DNA of 64,000 bases from an uncultured Porphyromonadaceae bacterium (GTDB taxonomy: Bacteria > Bacteroidota > Bacteroidia > Bacteroidales > Muribaculaceae), in NCBI GenBank assembly GCA_900541835.1, contig UQLL01000010.1, forward strand, positions 3,986 through 67,985. Reading direction: 5' to 3'. The notes under the pieces are model-generated. The model saw only the letters and a list, made by a program, of their open reading frames with translations, ran no database searches and was not told where the DNA came from. Positions 26,287-34,448 of the stretch are shown here, piece by piece. A program made the translations under genes and the position numbers. The first letter of the stretch is position 1. Each line of letters begins with the position of its first letter.

Positions 26287-27597
26287 ATGCTCTACTGGCT
26301 ATTCAAATACCTGGCGGCCAATTTCGACTTCCCCGGCCTGCGGCTCATGGACTACGTGACGTTCCGCACCGGCGTGTCTCTGGCCGTGGCCCTGCTCATC
26401 GCCCTGGTCTTCGGCCACCGCATCATCCGGCGCCTGCAGCGAATGCAGGTCGGCGAGGTGGTGCGCGACCTCGGCCTCGAAGGGCAGATGAAAAAGGTCG
26501 GCACCCCCACCATGGGCGGCCTCATCATAATACTCAGCATCCTCGTCCCATGCCTGCTGTTCGGCAACCTGGCCAACATCTACATGATCCTGATGCTGGT
26601 GGCCACCGCCTGGATGGGCTGCATCGGCTTCCTCGACGACTACCGCAAACTCAAGTACCACAACAAGGAGGGACTGAAGGGCAAGTACAAGATCACCGGG
26701 CAGGTTGGCCTGGGCCTCATCGTCGGCATCACCATGTGGCTGGCGCCGAGCATCCAGATGCGCCAGGTGGTGGCGCTGCCCGCCGACCACGGCGTCATCG
26801 CGGAGACCGTCACCCCCGGCGGCATCACCGTCGACAACCCCGACGCCGTGCACCTCGGCCCCCTGGAGAAGACCCCCCAGACCACCATCCCGTTCGTCAA
26901 GCACAACAACTTCAACTACGAGTGGCTGACGTCGTGGATTTCCGACCCGCAGGCGGCCAAGACGCTCGGCTGGCTGGTATTCGTGCTCGTGGTGGTATTG
27001 GTGGTGACGGCCGTCAGCAACGGCGCCAACCTCACCGACGGCCTCGACGGCCTCTGCGCCGGCACGTCGGCCGTCATCGGCGTGGCCCTGGCCATCATGG
27101 CCTACCTGGGCGGCCACCTCGTCTACTCCTCCTACCTCGACATCATGTACATCCCAGGCTCGGAAGAACTCGTGGTCTACGCCGGAGCCTTCATCGGCGC
27201 CCTGGTAGGCTTCCTGTGGTACAACGCCTTCCCCGCCTCCGTCTTCATGGGCGACACCGGCTCCCTGACGCTCGGCGGCATCCTGGCCGTCTTCGCCATC
27301 CTCATCCGCAAGGAGCTCCTCATACCCCTGCTCTGCCTGGTCTTCTTCCTCGAGGACCTCAGCGTCATCCTCCAGGTGGCGTACTTCAAGGTCACGAAGC
27401 GCAAGTACGGCGCCGGCAAGCGCATCTTCAAGATGACGCCCCTGCACCACCACTTCCAGAAGCCCGGCAACGCCGGCATCGACGCACTGATTCAGCACCC
27501 CATCCGGCCCGTGCCGGAGTCCAAGATCGTCACCCGCTTCTGGATTGTCAGCATCCTGCTGGCCGCACTCACTTTCGTGACTCTCAAAATCCGTTAA
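26287..27597 (+). CDS. mraY: phospho-MurNAc-pentapeptide transferase MraY
   Basis: 436 residues, multi-pass membrane enzyme. Family motifs: FLDDYRKLKYHNKEG (about 117-131), NLTDGLDGLCAGT (about 249), FMGDTGSL (about 320) and the histidine motif PLHHHFQ (about 389). It joins UDP-MurNAc-pentapeptide to undecaprenyl phosphate to give lipid I. Longer than the 360-residue E. coli enzyme because of a periplasmic loop insert (about residues 160-215), which is common in Bacteroidota. 14 bases after murE and 6 before murD. Confidence 0.96.
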   Translation: MLYWLFKYLAANFDFPGLRLMDYVTFRTGVSLAVALLIALVFGHRIIRRLQRMQVGEVVRDLGLEGQMKKVGTPTMGGLIIILSILVPCLLFGNLANIYMILMLVATAWMGCIGFLDDYRKLKYHNKEGLKGKYKITGQVGLGLIVGITMWLAPSIQMRQVVALPADHGVIAETVTPGGITVDNPDAVHLGPLEKTPQTTIPFVKHNNFNYEWLTSWISDPQAAKTLGWLVFVLVVVLVVTAVSNGANLTDGLDGLCAGTSAVIGVALAIMAYLGGHLVYSSYLDIMYIPGSEELVVYAGAFIGALVGFLWYNAFPASVFMGDTGSLTLGGILAVFAILIRKELLIPLLCLVFFLEDLSVILQVAYFKVTKRKYGAGKRIFKMTPLHHHFQKPGNAGIDALIQHPIRPVPESKIVTRFWIVSILLAALTFVTLKIR

Positions 27598-27603
27598 CCA
27601 CCC

Positions 27604-28953
27604 ATGCAAGATACACCCAAGAAACTAATAGTGCTCGGCGCCGGAGAGAGCGGCGTCGGCGCCGCAGTGCTCGCCAAGGACCGCGGCTGGGACGTCCTGG
27701 TCTCCGACGCCGGAGCCATCGCCCCCAAGTATAAGGAAGAGCTCGAGCGCGAGGGCATCCCCTACGAAGAAGGAGGCCACACCCCCGACAAGGTGCTCGC
27801 CGCCGACCTGTGCGTGAAGAGCCCCGGCATACCCCTGTCGGCGCCGCTGGTGGTACAGCTCCAGAGCCGGGGCGTCGAGGTAGTCAGCGAGATAGAGTTC
27901 GCCGGCCGCCACACCTCCGTGCCCATGCTCTGCATCACCGGCTCCAACGGCAAGACCACCACCACCCTGCTGCTGCACCACGTGCTGACGCAGGCCGGCG
28001 TCGACGCCGGCCTGGCAGGCAACGTCGGCCACTCCCTGGCCCGGCAGGTGGCCCGCTCGCCCCACGCCTGCTACGTCATAGAGCTCAGCAGCTTCCAGCT
28101 CGACAACATGTACGACTTCCGGGCCGACATCGCCATCCTGCTCAACATCACCCCCGACCACCTCGACCGCTACGAGCACTCCATGGCCAACTACGCCCGC
28201 GCAAAAATGCGCATCACGCGCAACCAGCGCCCGCAGGACTACTTCATCTACTGGGCCGACGACCCGGTGACCCTGCGCCACCTGCCCGACGCCTCCGGAG
28301 CCGCCACCTGCCTGCGCTTCGCCGACCGCCAGGGCGAGGGCCTCGCCGCCGTCGCCGACGACCGCTCCATCACATTCCGCGCCGCCGACAAGGAGTGGAG
28401 CATGCCGCGCACCGCCCTCAGCCTCCCCGGCCGCCACAACCTCTACAACTCCATGGCCGCCGGGCTGGCCGCCACAGCCTTCGGTCTCGCACCCGAGCAG
28501 ATCCAGGCAGGACTGGGCAGCTTCGCCCCCGTGGAGCACCGCCTGGAGCCGGCCGGAACCGTCGACGGCGTTCGGTACATCAACGACTCCAAGGCCACCA
28601 ATGTCGACTCCACCTTCTACGCCCTGGAGTCCATGGACTCCCCCGTGGTCCTCATCCTCGGCGGCAAGGACAAGGGCAACGACTACACGCAGATCGACGA
28701 CCTGGTGGACAAGAAAGTAAAAGCCATCGTGGCCATGGGCGTCGACAACGCCAAGATCACGGACCACTTCTCGGGCCGCGTGGCCGAGGTCGCCGACACC
28801 CACAGCCTCGACGAAGCCGTGCAGGCCTGCCGCTCCCTGGCGGCGCCCGGCGACACCGTGCTCCTCTCTCCCGCCTGCGCCAGCTTCGACCTCTTCCACT
28901 CATACGAGGACCGCGGCCGCCAGTTCAAGGCCGCCGTCAAGGCCCTCTCCTGA
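27604..28953 (+). CDS. murD: UDP-MurNAc-L-alanine:D-glutamate ligase MurD
   Basis: 449 residues. N-terminal nucleotide-binding fold (LIVLGAGESGVGAAVLA), ATP loop ITGSNGKTTTTLLL (about 110-123), central ELSSFQLD and DHLDRYEH motifs, and C-terminal YINDSKATNVDST. It adds D-glutamate to UDP-MurNAc-L-alanine. Same operon as mraY and ftsW; the 61-base gap to ftsW holds one palindromic repeat. Confidence 0.96.
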   Translation: MQDTPKKLIVLGAGESGVGAAVLAKDRGWDVLVSDAGAIAPKYKEELEREGIPYEEGGHTPDKVLAADLCVKSPGIPLSAPLVVQLQSRGVEVVSEIEFAGRHTSVPMLCITGSNGKTTTTLLLHHVLTQAGVDAGLAGNVGHSLARQVARSPHACYVIELSSFQLDNMYDFRADIAILLNITPDHLDRYEHSMANYARAKMRITRNQRPQDYFIYWADDPVTLRHLPDASGAATCLRFADRQGEGLAAVADDRSITFRAADKEWSMPRTALSLPGRHNLYNSMAAGLAATAFGLAPEQIQAGLGSFAPVEHRLEPAGTVDGVRYINDSKATNVDSTFYALESMDSPVVLILGGKDKGNDYTQIDDLVDKKVKAIVAMGVDNAKITDHFSGRVAEVADTHSLDEAVQACRSLAAPGDTVLLSPACASFDLFHSYEDRGRQFKAAVKALS

Positions 28954-28964
28954 CTCTCGACTCA

Positions 28965-28990
28965 CGGACGCACGAGCCACGCGTCCCTAC
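28965..28990 (+). repeat. dispersed palindromic repeat between murD and ftsW
   Basis: CGGACGCACGAG then CCACGCGTCCCTAC; the right arm carries one change. Short CTCGACTC/CCTCAACCC low-complexity runs lie on both sides. Confidence 0.75.
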
Positions 28991-29014
28991 ACCCCTCAAC
29001 CCTCGACTAATAAA

Positions 29015-30454
29015 ATGCCCGAAACCGAAATCCTGGTCAACGAGACCGTCGACGGCCAGCCCATCGGCGCCGCCACAGATGGCATCGCCCCCTCGCCGCC
29101 TCCCGAGCCCAGGCGCAGGCGCCAGGCCCCGGCAAAAACAGCCGGGGCCGGAGCACCCAACAAGCCCGACAAGTACATCTGGGGCATCTACCTCTTCCTG
29201 GTGCTGGTGAGCATCATCGAGGTATACTCCGCCTCGTCCACCGAGATCAAGACCGAGAATGTCTACTCCCCGCTCTGGGGGCACATCAAGTTCCTGGTCG
29301 TCGGCTTCGTGCTTGTGTACCTCATCCAGAAAGTGCACTACAAGTTCTTCCGCAACCTGACGTGGCCCATCGCCGTCATCTGCCTGGGGCTTGTGGTGTA
29401 CGCGTCGATGTTCGGCGTTCGCCTCAACGACGCCATGCGCGCCATCCCCATCGGCGGCATGACCATCCAGCCGGCCGAGATGCTCAAGCTCGCCCTGGTG
29501 CTCGTGCTGGCCAAGATCATGCAGAAGAACCAGATTTCGGGCGGCGTCAGCACCAAGGGAGTGGTATGGAGCGCCATCGTGGTGGCCGTCTTCGGCCTGG
29601 CCGTGTACCAGAACGGCTTCACCAACATGGCCCTGATGATGGTAGTGTCGCTGGCCATGTTCATCATCGGGGGCACCCAGTTCCGCAAGATCGGCATCGT
29701 GGTCCTCTGCTACTGCGTGCTCTTCGGCGGCTACCTCATGGTCAAGTCCAGGGCGTCGCAGACCAACGAGTTCGACCGCGTGCAGGCCGAGGAGCAGATG
29801 TCTCAGCAGCAGGCATACCAGGGCTACGGGCCGCACTTCCAGGTCAACCACTCCGACGACGGGTCCGTGGACCGCACCGACATGCGCAAGGAGCGCATCC
29901 GCATGTGGCTCAAGGGAGTGCACCCTGGCGAGCCCGTCAACGACGCCAACTACCAGGTCAAGCACGCCCACTACGCCATGGCGCACGGCGGCATCACCGG
30001 CAACATGCCCGGCAACTCGCGCGAGAGCGCCCGCCTGCCGCTGGCCTTCAGCGACTACATCTTCTCCATCATCGTCGAGGACTGGGGCCTGGTGGGCGGC
30101 ATAGTGCTGCTGGTGTTCTACCTGCTTCTGGTTGCGCGCGCCGGCGTGGTTGCCAGCAAGTGCCGCCGCGCCTATCCCGCGCTGCTCATCATGGGCCTGG
30201 CGGTGATGATAGCCGCCCAGGCTCTGGTGCACATGGGCATCGTGACGGGCGTCATGCCCGTATCCGGGCAGCCACTGCCGCTGATTTCCAAGGGTGGCAC
30301 GTCGATACTGATAATGTCGGTTGCCTTCGGCATGATGCTGAGCGTGAGCCGCTTCGCCGTGCACTCCAACGACAAGGCGGCCATCCGCGCCGAGACCCGC
30401 GACCTCCCCGAGGAGATGCAGACTGTCAACCCCCTGCTCGTCGACAAGCCCTGA
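29015..30454 (+). CDS. ftsW: septal peptidoglycan polymerase FtsW (SEDS family)
   Basis: 479 residues. A long cytoplasmic N-terminal extension of about 45 residues rich in Pro, Arg and Ala precedes the first membrane helix (KYIWGIYLFLVLVSIIEVYSA). SEDS features: a large periplasmic loop, AHYAMAHGGITGNMPGNSRESARLP, and the C-terminal PLISKGGTS motif. With FtsI it polymerises and cross-links septal glycan from lipid II. It is the last cell-wall gene here; murG, murC, ftsQ, ftsA and ftsZ, which usually follow, are absent. Confidence 0.95.
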   Translation: MPETEILVNETVDGQPIGAATDGIAPSPPPEPRRRRQAPAKTAGAGAPNKPDKYIWGIYLFLVLVSIIEVYSASSTEIKTENVYSPLWGHIKFLVVGFVLVYLIQKVHYKFFRNLTWPIAVICLGLVVYASMFGVRLNDAMRAIPIGGMTIQPAEMLKLALVLVLAKIMQKNQISGGVSTKGVVWSAIVVAVFGLAVYQNGFTNMALMMVVSLAMFIIGGTQFRKIGIVVLCYCVLFGGYLMVKSRASQTNEFDRVQAEEQMSQQQAYQGYGPHFQVNHSDDGSVDRTDMRKERIRMWLKGVHPGEPVNDANYQVKHAHYAMAHGGITGNMPGNSRESARLPLAFSDYIFSIIVEDWGLVGGIVLLVFYLLLVARAGVVASKCRRAYPALLIMGLAVMIAAQALVHMGIVTGVMPVSGQPLPLISKGGTSILIMSVAFGMMLSVSRFAVHSNDKAAIRAETRDLPEEMQTVNPLLVDKP

Positions 30455-30475
30455 CCGGCCCCTCCCCGCCTATTG

Positions 30476-30501
30476 CAGGGACGCACGGGCCGTGCGTCCG
30501 C
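30476..30501 (-). repeat. dispersed palindromic repeat after ftsW
   Basis: CAGGGACGCACGGG then CCGTGCGTCCGC: arms perfectly complementary. 22 bases after the ftsW stop, just upstream of the tRNA promoter; could terminate the cell-wall operon transcript. Confidence 0.85.
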
Positions 30502-30507
30502 CCATGA

Positions 30508-30539
30508 TTTGCATGACTGCGTAAAAATTCGTACCTTTG
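30508..30539 (+). promoter_or_regulatory. tRNA-Ser promoter
   Basis: TTTG at 30508-30511 and TACCTTTG at 30532-30539 with 20 bases between, a near-consensus Bacteroidota promoter 15 bases before the tRNA. Confidence 0.8.
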
Positions 30540-30554
30540 CAGCCCGCAACCACA

Positions 30555-30642
<88 letters not shown>

Positions 30643-30645
30643 ACG

Positions 30646-30714
30646 GACGCTGACCGGCAGCGTCTCATAACACCGACACCCGATTCCGACCACGCCGGTC
30701 AGAATCGGGTGTCG
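30646..30714 (+). terminator. two hairpins after the tRNA
   Basis: GACGCTG/CAGCGTC (30646-30664), then a 13-bp stem CGACACCCGATTC with its complement (30674-30686, 30702-30714). They may process or terminate the tRNA transcript, though no T-run follows. The LuxR-type gene starts 22 bases further on. Confidence 0.5.
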
Positions 30715-30736
30715 TGATTGCACGACAAGGAGGCAG

Positions 30737-31495
30737 ATGATGGACAGGACCGACGGTTTCTTCATTCCCGAAAACGAGATCCGGCTCCCGCACGAGCTCG
30801 ACTACACCCGTGTGGGGGAATACATCGACTGTGCGGAGGCATTCTCGCGCTCCTCATACCAGAGCGTATACATCATCGACTACTTCAAGCGAAATTTCCT
30901 TTACGTCTCGCCAAACCCGATGTTCCTCTGCAGCCTGACGCCGGAAGAGGTGCTTAGGCTCGGCTACCGTTTCTACATAGATTATGTGCCAGCCGACGAG
31001 CACCGGCTGCTGCTGACCATCAACAGCGCCGGATTCGCTTTCTGGAAGGACATTCCCGAAGGCGAACGGAAGGACTGGTACATCTCGTACGACTTCCATA
31101 TCGTCAACGGCGGCCGCCGGATACTCGTCAATCACAAGCTGACGCCACTTGCGCTGACTTCGGACGGGCGCATATGGCTTGCCCTGTGCGTGGTGTCGGC
31201 CTCCACCCATGCCGAGGCCGGGCACATCGAGATACACCACGTCGGCTCCTCCGAGTTCTTTGAATACAACCCTCTGACACACAAGTGGGTCAGGCGGCAG
31301 GCACCCATCCTCACCGAGGGGGAGAAGTCGGTGCTGACGCTTTCCATCCAAGGCTATACCATGGCGGAGATCGCCGACCGCATATGCCTCTCTGCCGACA
31401 CCATCAAGAAGTATCGCCGGGACATCTTCCGCAAGCTCGGCGCGAGGAACATCTCAGAGGCGATAGTGGCGGCCACCAACAGCAAGCTTCTCTGA
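30737..31495 (+). CDS. LuxR-type transcriptional regulator with PAS-like N-terminus
   Basis: 252 residues. The N-terminal two thirds (SVYIIDYFKRNFLYVSPNPMFLCSLTPEEV...) looks like a PAS-type sensor fold. The C-terminal helix-turn-helix is of the LuxR/GerE class: LTEGEKSVLTLSIQGYTMAEIADRICLSADTIKKYRRDIFRKL, about residues 191-233 (the run is given here only to locate the motif core EIADRICLS...TIKKYRR). It has no receiver domain. It is followed by the TonB receptor operon on the same strand and could control it; that is inference from position. GC content appears somewhat lower than in the neighbours. Confidence 0.85.
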   Translation: MMDRTDGFFIPENEIRLPHELDYTRVGEYIDCAEAFSRSSYQSVYIIDYFKRNFLYVSPNPMFLCSLTPEEVLRLGYRFYIDYVPADEHRLLLTINSAGFAFWKDIPEGERKDWYISYDFHIVNGGRRILVNHKLTPLALTSDGRIWLALCVVSASTHAEAGHIEIHHVGSSEFFEYNPLTHKWVRRQAPILTEGEKSVLTLSIQGYTMAEIADRICLSADTIKKYRRDIFRKLGARNISEAIVAATNSKLL

Positions 31496-31691
31496 CCGAC
31501 CCCTGCCGTGGCTGGGAGATGCCCTCCTCACGGCAGGCATTCTCCATGCCCCCGAGCTCTGCGTATGCCTTGCTGGTGTTGCCCGACAGCACCCGGAAAA
31601 TGATTGGTTCCGACGCCGGAGGTGCGGCCAGGGTGAGTGCGACCGAGGGAAGACGGGCCGCGCGGGCGGCCATTTTCACCGTTTTTGGGTA

Positions 31692-31748
31692 TTGAAAAGG
31701 GCCGGGGCGGGCCATAACTTTGCACTCGTAAATGAAACGAGTGCAAAG
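31692..31748 (+). promoter_or_regulatory. TonB-receptor promoter with inverted repeat spanning the start codon
   Basis: TTG at 31692 and TAACTTTG at 31715-31722 form the promoter; the ATG at 31732 lies about 5 bases after the predicted start of transcription. A perfect 12-bp inverted repeat (31718-31729 CTTTGCACTCGT; 31737-31748) begins inside the -7 box and places the start codon in its 7-base loop. It may be a repressor operator, or an RNA hairpin presenting or hiding the start codon. Confidence 0.65.
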
Positions 31749-34389
31749 GATTTTTCTCATGCTGACAGCAATGGCGCCGGTAGCGGCTCTGCAAGCCGCC
31801 GCCGGCTCACTTTGCACCCAGTGCGCCGACAGCGCCGGCATACGCCATGCACAGGACTCGCTCCGACACCACGAAACGCCCTTCCTCAAGACCGATACCC
31901 TACAGGAGGTAGTGGTGACGGCGCGAGAGCAGGTGACGCCCTCCACCACGTCGCGCATCGGCCGCGCCGCCATGGAGCACCTCCAGCCCACCTCCTTCAC
32001 CGACCTGCTGGAGCTGCTGCCCGGCAACATCAGCCGCAACCCCGACATGTCAAGCGTCAACTCCATCTCCCTGCGCGAGACTGGCACGCTCGACGCCCTG
32101 GGCAACCGCTACACCAGCTCCGACTACGCCATCTCGGCACTCGGCACGCTGTTCCTGGTCGACGGCGCCCCCATCAACACCGACGCGGGCCTGCAGAGCG
32201 AGGGACTGACCGTGAGCGACGCCACCTCGCCGGCCGCCAACACCATCACCACTAACCGCGGCGTGGACATGCGCACCATCTCCACGGACAACATCGAGAG
32301 CGTGGAGATAGTGCGCGGCATCCCCTCGGCCGAGTACGGCAACCTCTCGTCGGGGCTGGTGAATATCAAGCGCATCCGGCGCAAGGCCCCGTTCGCGTTC
32401 CGCTTCAAGGCCGACGAGCACAGCAAGCTCTTCTCGGCCGGCAAGGGCGTAGGCTTCTACGGCGACCGCCACATCCTCAACGTGGACTTCAGCTACCTCG
32501 ACTCCAAATCCGACCCTCGCGTGCTGACCGACCGTTACCGGCGCCTCACCGCCTCGGCGCGTGTGAACATGCGCTTCGGCGGCGGCGACGCCCTGACGGT
32601 GCTCAACTACGGACTCGACTACACAGCCGGACTCGACCGCTCCCGCCTCGACCCGGACCTCAACTTCAACAAGGTCGACGAGTTCCGCTCCACCTACGGG
32701 CGCGGCACGCTTACGGCCAACCTCACCACCACGCTCAACCCGGGCCTACCCTTCAACGTCTTTCACCTCTCCGCCTCCACCTCGCTGGAGGTGGACCGCC
32801 TGCACCGCTGCAAGGATGTGGCCCTGGGCCGCGCCACCGTGGCGCCGACGTCCATGGCCGAGGGCGAGAGCATCGGCGTCTTCCTGTCCGGCACCTACAA
32901 GGCTCGCTACCTCAGCGACGGCCGCCCCTTCTCCGCCTTCGTCAAGGCAATGGCCAAAGGCGCGAAGGCATTCGGCGCGGACAGACGGAACGGACGCACG
33001 GGCCGTGCGTCCCTACATTACAAAGCGGGCGTGGAGTGGACCATGACCAAGAACTATGGCCGGGGACAGGTCTACGACCTCACGCGCCCGCTCAGCGGGA
33101 GTTGGACCACCCGTCCCCGCGAGTACCGCGACGTGCCGGCCCTGCACGTACTCAGTTTCTTCGCCGAGGCCAACCTCAAGCAGCACGTCGGCGGCTCCCT
33201 GGCCGAGCTCCAGGCAGGACTGCGCACCATCCAGATGCCACACCTGGACAAGCGATACCACATGCATGGGCGAGTCTACCTCGACCCTCGTGTAAACCTG
33301 CTCTGGCGCCTGCCCGAGTGGCAGGCCGGCGGCAAGGACTTCAGCATATACCTCGGCACCGGATACGGCATGACCACCCGCATGCCCACCGCCGACTACC
33401 TCTACCCGCAGTGCTCCTACGCCGACTTCCTGCAGCTCAACTACTTCGACGCCGCCAACCCGGACCGCAGCCTGGTGAGCCTGATGACGTACATCAACGA
33501 CGCCACCAACTACGCCCTGCGCCCGGCGCGCAACCGCAAGCTGGAGCTCCGCGCCGGTCTCGACTGGGGCCCTTTCTCGGTCCAGGTCAGCTATTTCCGG
33601 GAGAAGATGACCGACGGTTTCCGCTACTTGGCCATCTACGCCCCCTACACCTACAAGAAATACGACCAGTCGGCCATTCCGGCCGAGGGCATCCCCGACC
33701 TGGCCGCCATCCCGTACGAGACGCATACGGTGCTGAGCGGCTTCCGCCGAGCCGCCAACGGCTCGCGCATCGACAAACACGGGGTGGAGTTCACCGTCAA
33801 CACAACCCGCTGGCAGCCCCTGCGCACGTCGCTCACCATCACCGGCGCCTGGTTCCGCTCCACCTACTCCAACTCCCAGGACCTCTACGACCCGGTCAGC
33901 ACCGTGGTCGACGGCAAGGCTGTCAGCGACTACTACATCGGCCTGTACCACACCCGCGACGGCCGCGTCAACGAGCAGTTCAACACCAACTTCATGTTCG
34001 ACACGCAGATCAAGCGCCCCTCGCTCATCCTGACTACCACCTTCCAGTTCATGTGGTACGTCAAGACGCGCTCGCTGCGCGAGAACGGCCACCCCGACTA
34101 CTACCTGAGCACCGACGGACTGCTCCGCCCCTACGACGAAGCCGCCCAGGCCGACCCCATGCTCCAGTTCCTGGAGAAGAACTACAACCCGGAACTCTAC
34201 CGCACCGTCCGCATACCCCTGGCCATGTACGTCAACCTCAAGGTGACCAAACCAATCGGCAGGCACGTGCGCGTGGCCCTGTTCGTGAACCGCATCGTGG
34301 ACTGGCTCCCGGACTACAAGAGCAACGGGCTGACGGTGCGACGCTCGTCGGACTCCTACTTCGGAATGGAAGTCAATCTGACGCTATAG
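31732..34389 (+). CDS. TonB-dependent outer-membrane receptor
   Basis: 885 residues. Signal peptide (MKRVQRIFLMLTAMAPVAA), then a TonB-box-like DTLQEVVVTA (about 54-63), plug domain (IESVEIVRGIPSAEYG) and a 22-strand-type barrel ending in ...EVNLTL. It imports a bound ligand across the outer membrane using TonB energy. The ligand is unknown; metal or small-cofactor uptake is plausible. It leads a run with a DUF4876 lipoprotein, a DUF6850 barrel and an M16 protease. Around residue 420 a palindromic repeat is inserted in frame (encoding NGRTGRASLH) in what should be an extracellular or periplasmic loop. Confidence 0.9.
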   Translation: MKRVQRIFLMLTAMAPVAALQAAAGSLCTQCADSAGIRHAQDSLRHHETPFLKTDTLQEVVVTAREQVTPSTTSRIGRAAMEHLQPTSFTDLLELLPGNISRNPDMSSVNSISLRETGTLDALGNRYTSSDYAISALGTLFLVDGAPINTDAGLQSEGLTVSDATSPAANTITTNRGVDMRTISTDNIESVEIVRGIPSAEYGNLSSGLVNIKRIRRKAPFAFRFKADEHSKLFSAGKGVGFYGDRHILNVDFSYLDSKSDPRVLTDRYRRLTASARVNMRFGGGDALTVLNYGLDYTAGLDRSRLDPDLNFNKVDEFRSTYGRGTLTANLTTTLNPGLPFNVFHLSASTSLEVDRLHRCKDVALGRATVAPTSMAEGESIGVFLSGTYKARYLSDGRPFSAFVKAMAKGAKAFGADRRNGRTGRASLHYKAGVEWTMTKNYGRGQVYDLTRPLSGSWTTRPREYRDVPALHVLSFFAEANLKQHVGGSLAELQAGLRTIQMPHLDKRYHMHGRVYLDPRVNLLWRLPEWQAGGKDFSIYLGTGYGMTTRMPTADYLYPQCSYADFLQLNYFDAANPDRSLVSLMTYINDATNYALRPARNRKLELRAGLDWGPFSVQVSYFREKMTDGFRYLAIYAPYTYKKYDQSAIPAEGIPDLAAIPYETHTVLSGFRRAANGSRIDKHGVEFTVNTTRWQPLRTSLTITGAWFRSTYSNSQDLYDPVSTVVDGKAVSDYYIGLYHTRDGRVNEQFNTNFMFDTQIKRPSLILTTTFQFMWYVKTRSLRENGHPDYYLSTDGLLRPYDEAAQADPMLQFLEKNYNPELYRTVRIPLAMYVNLKVTKPIGRHVRVALFVNRIVDWLPDYKSNGLTVRRSSDSYFGMEVNLTL
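32991..33016 (+). repeat. palindromic repeat inside the TonB receptor gene
   Basis: CGGACGCACGGG then CCGTGCGTCCCTACA with perfect arms, read in frame as NGRTGRASLH without a stop codon. Confidence 0.9.
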
Positions 34390-34391
34390 CA

Positions 34392-34417
34392 CGAACGCAC
34401 GACCCGTGCGTCCCTAC
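34392..34417 (+). repeat. palindromic repeat between TonB receptor and DUF4876 gene
   Basis: CGAACGCACGACC then CGTGCGTCCCTAC, three bases after the receptor stop; one arm has a G to A change. Confidence 0.8.
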
Positions 34418-34448
34418 ACTGAGACAAACTAAACAAAACAACACTGAT

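Noticed and set aside
29917..29936. GTGCACCCTGGCG in ftsW as another palindromic repeat copy
   Set aside because: No second arm or CCCTAC end; the residues WLKGVHPGEP fit the normal ftsW reading frame.
33036..34448. Long N-terminal extension of the DUF4876 gene
   Set aside because: It is an out-of-frame reading of the TonB receptor; the lipoprotein signal begins at ATG 34449.
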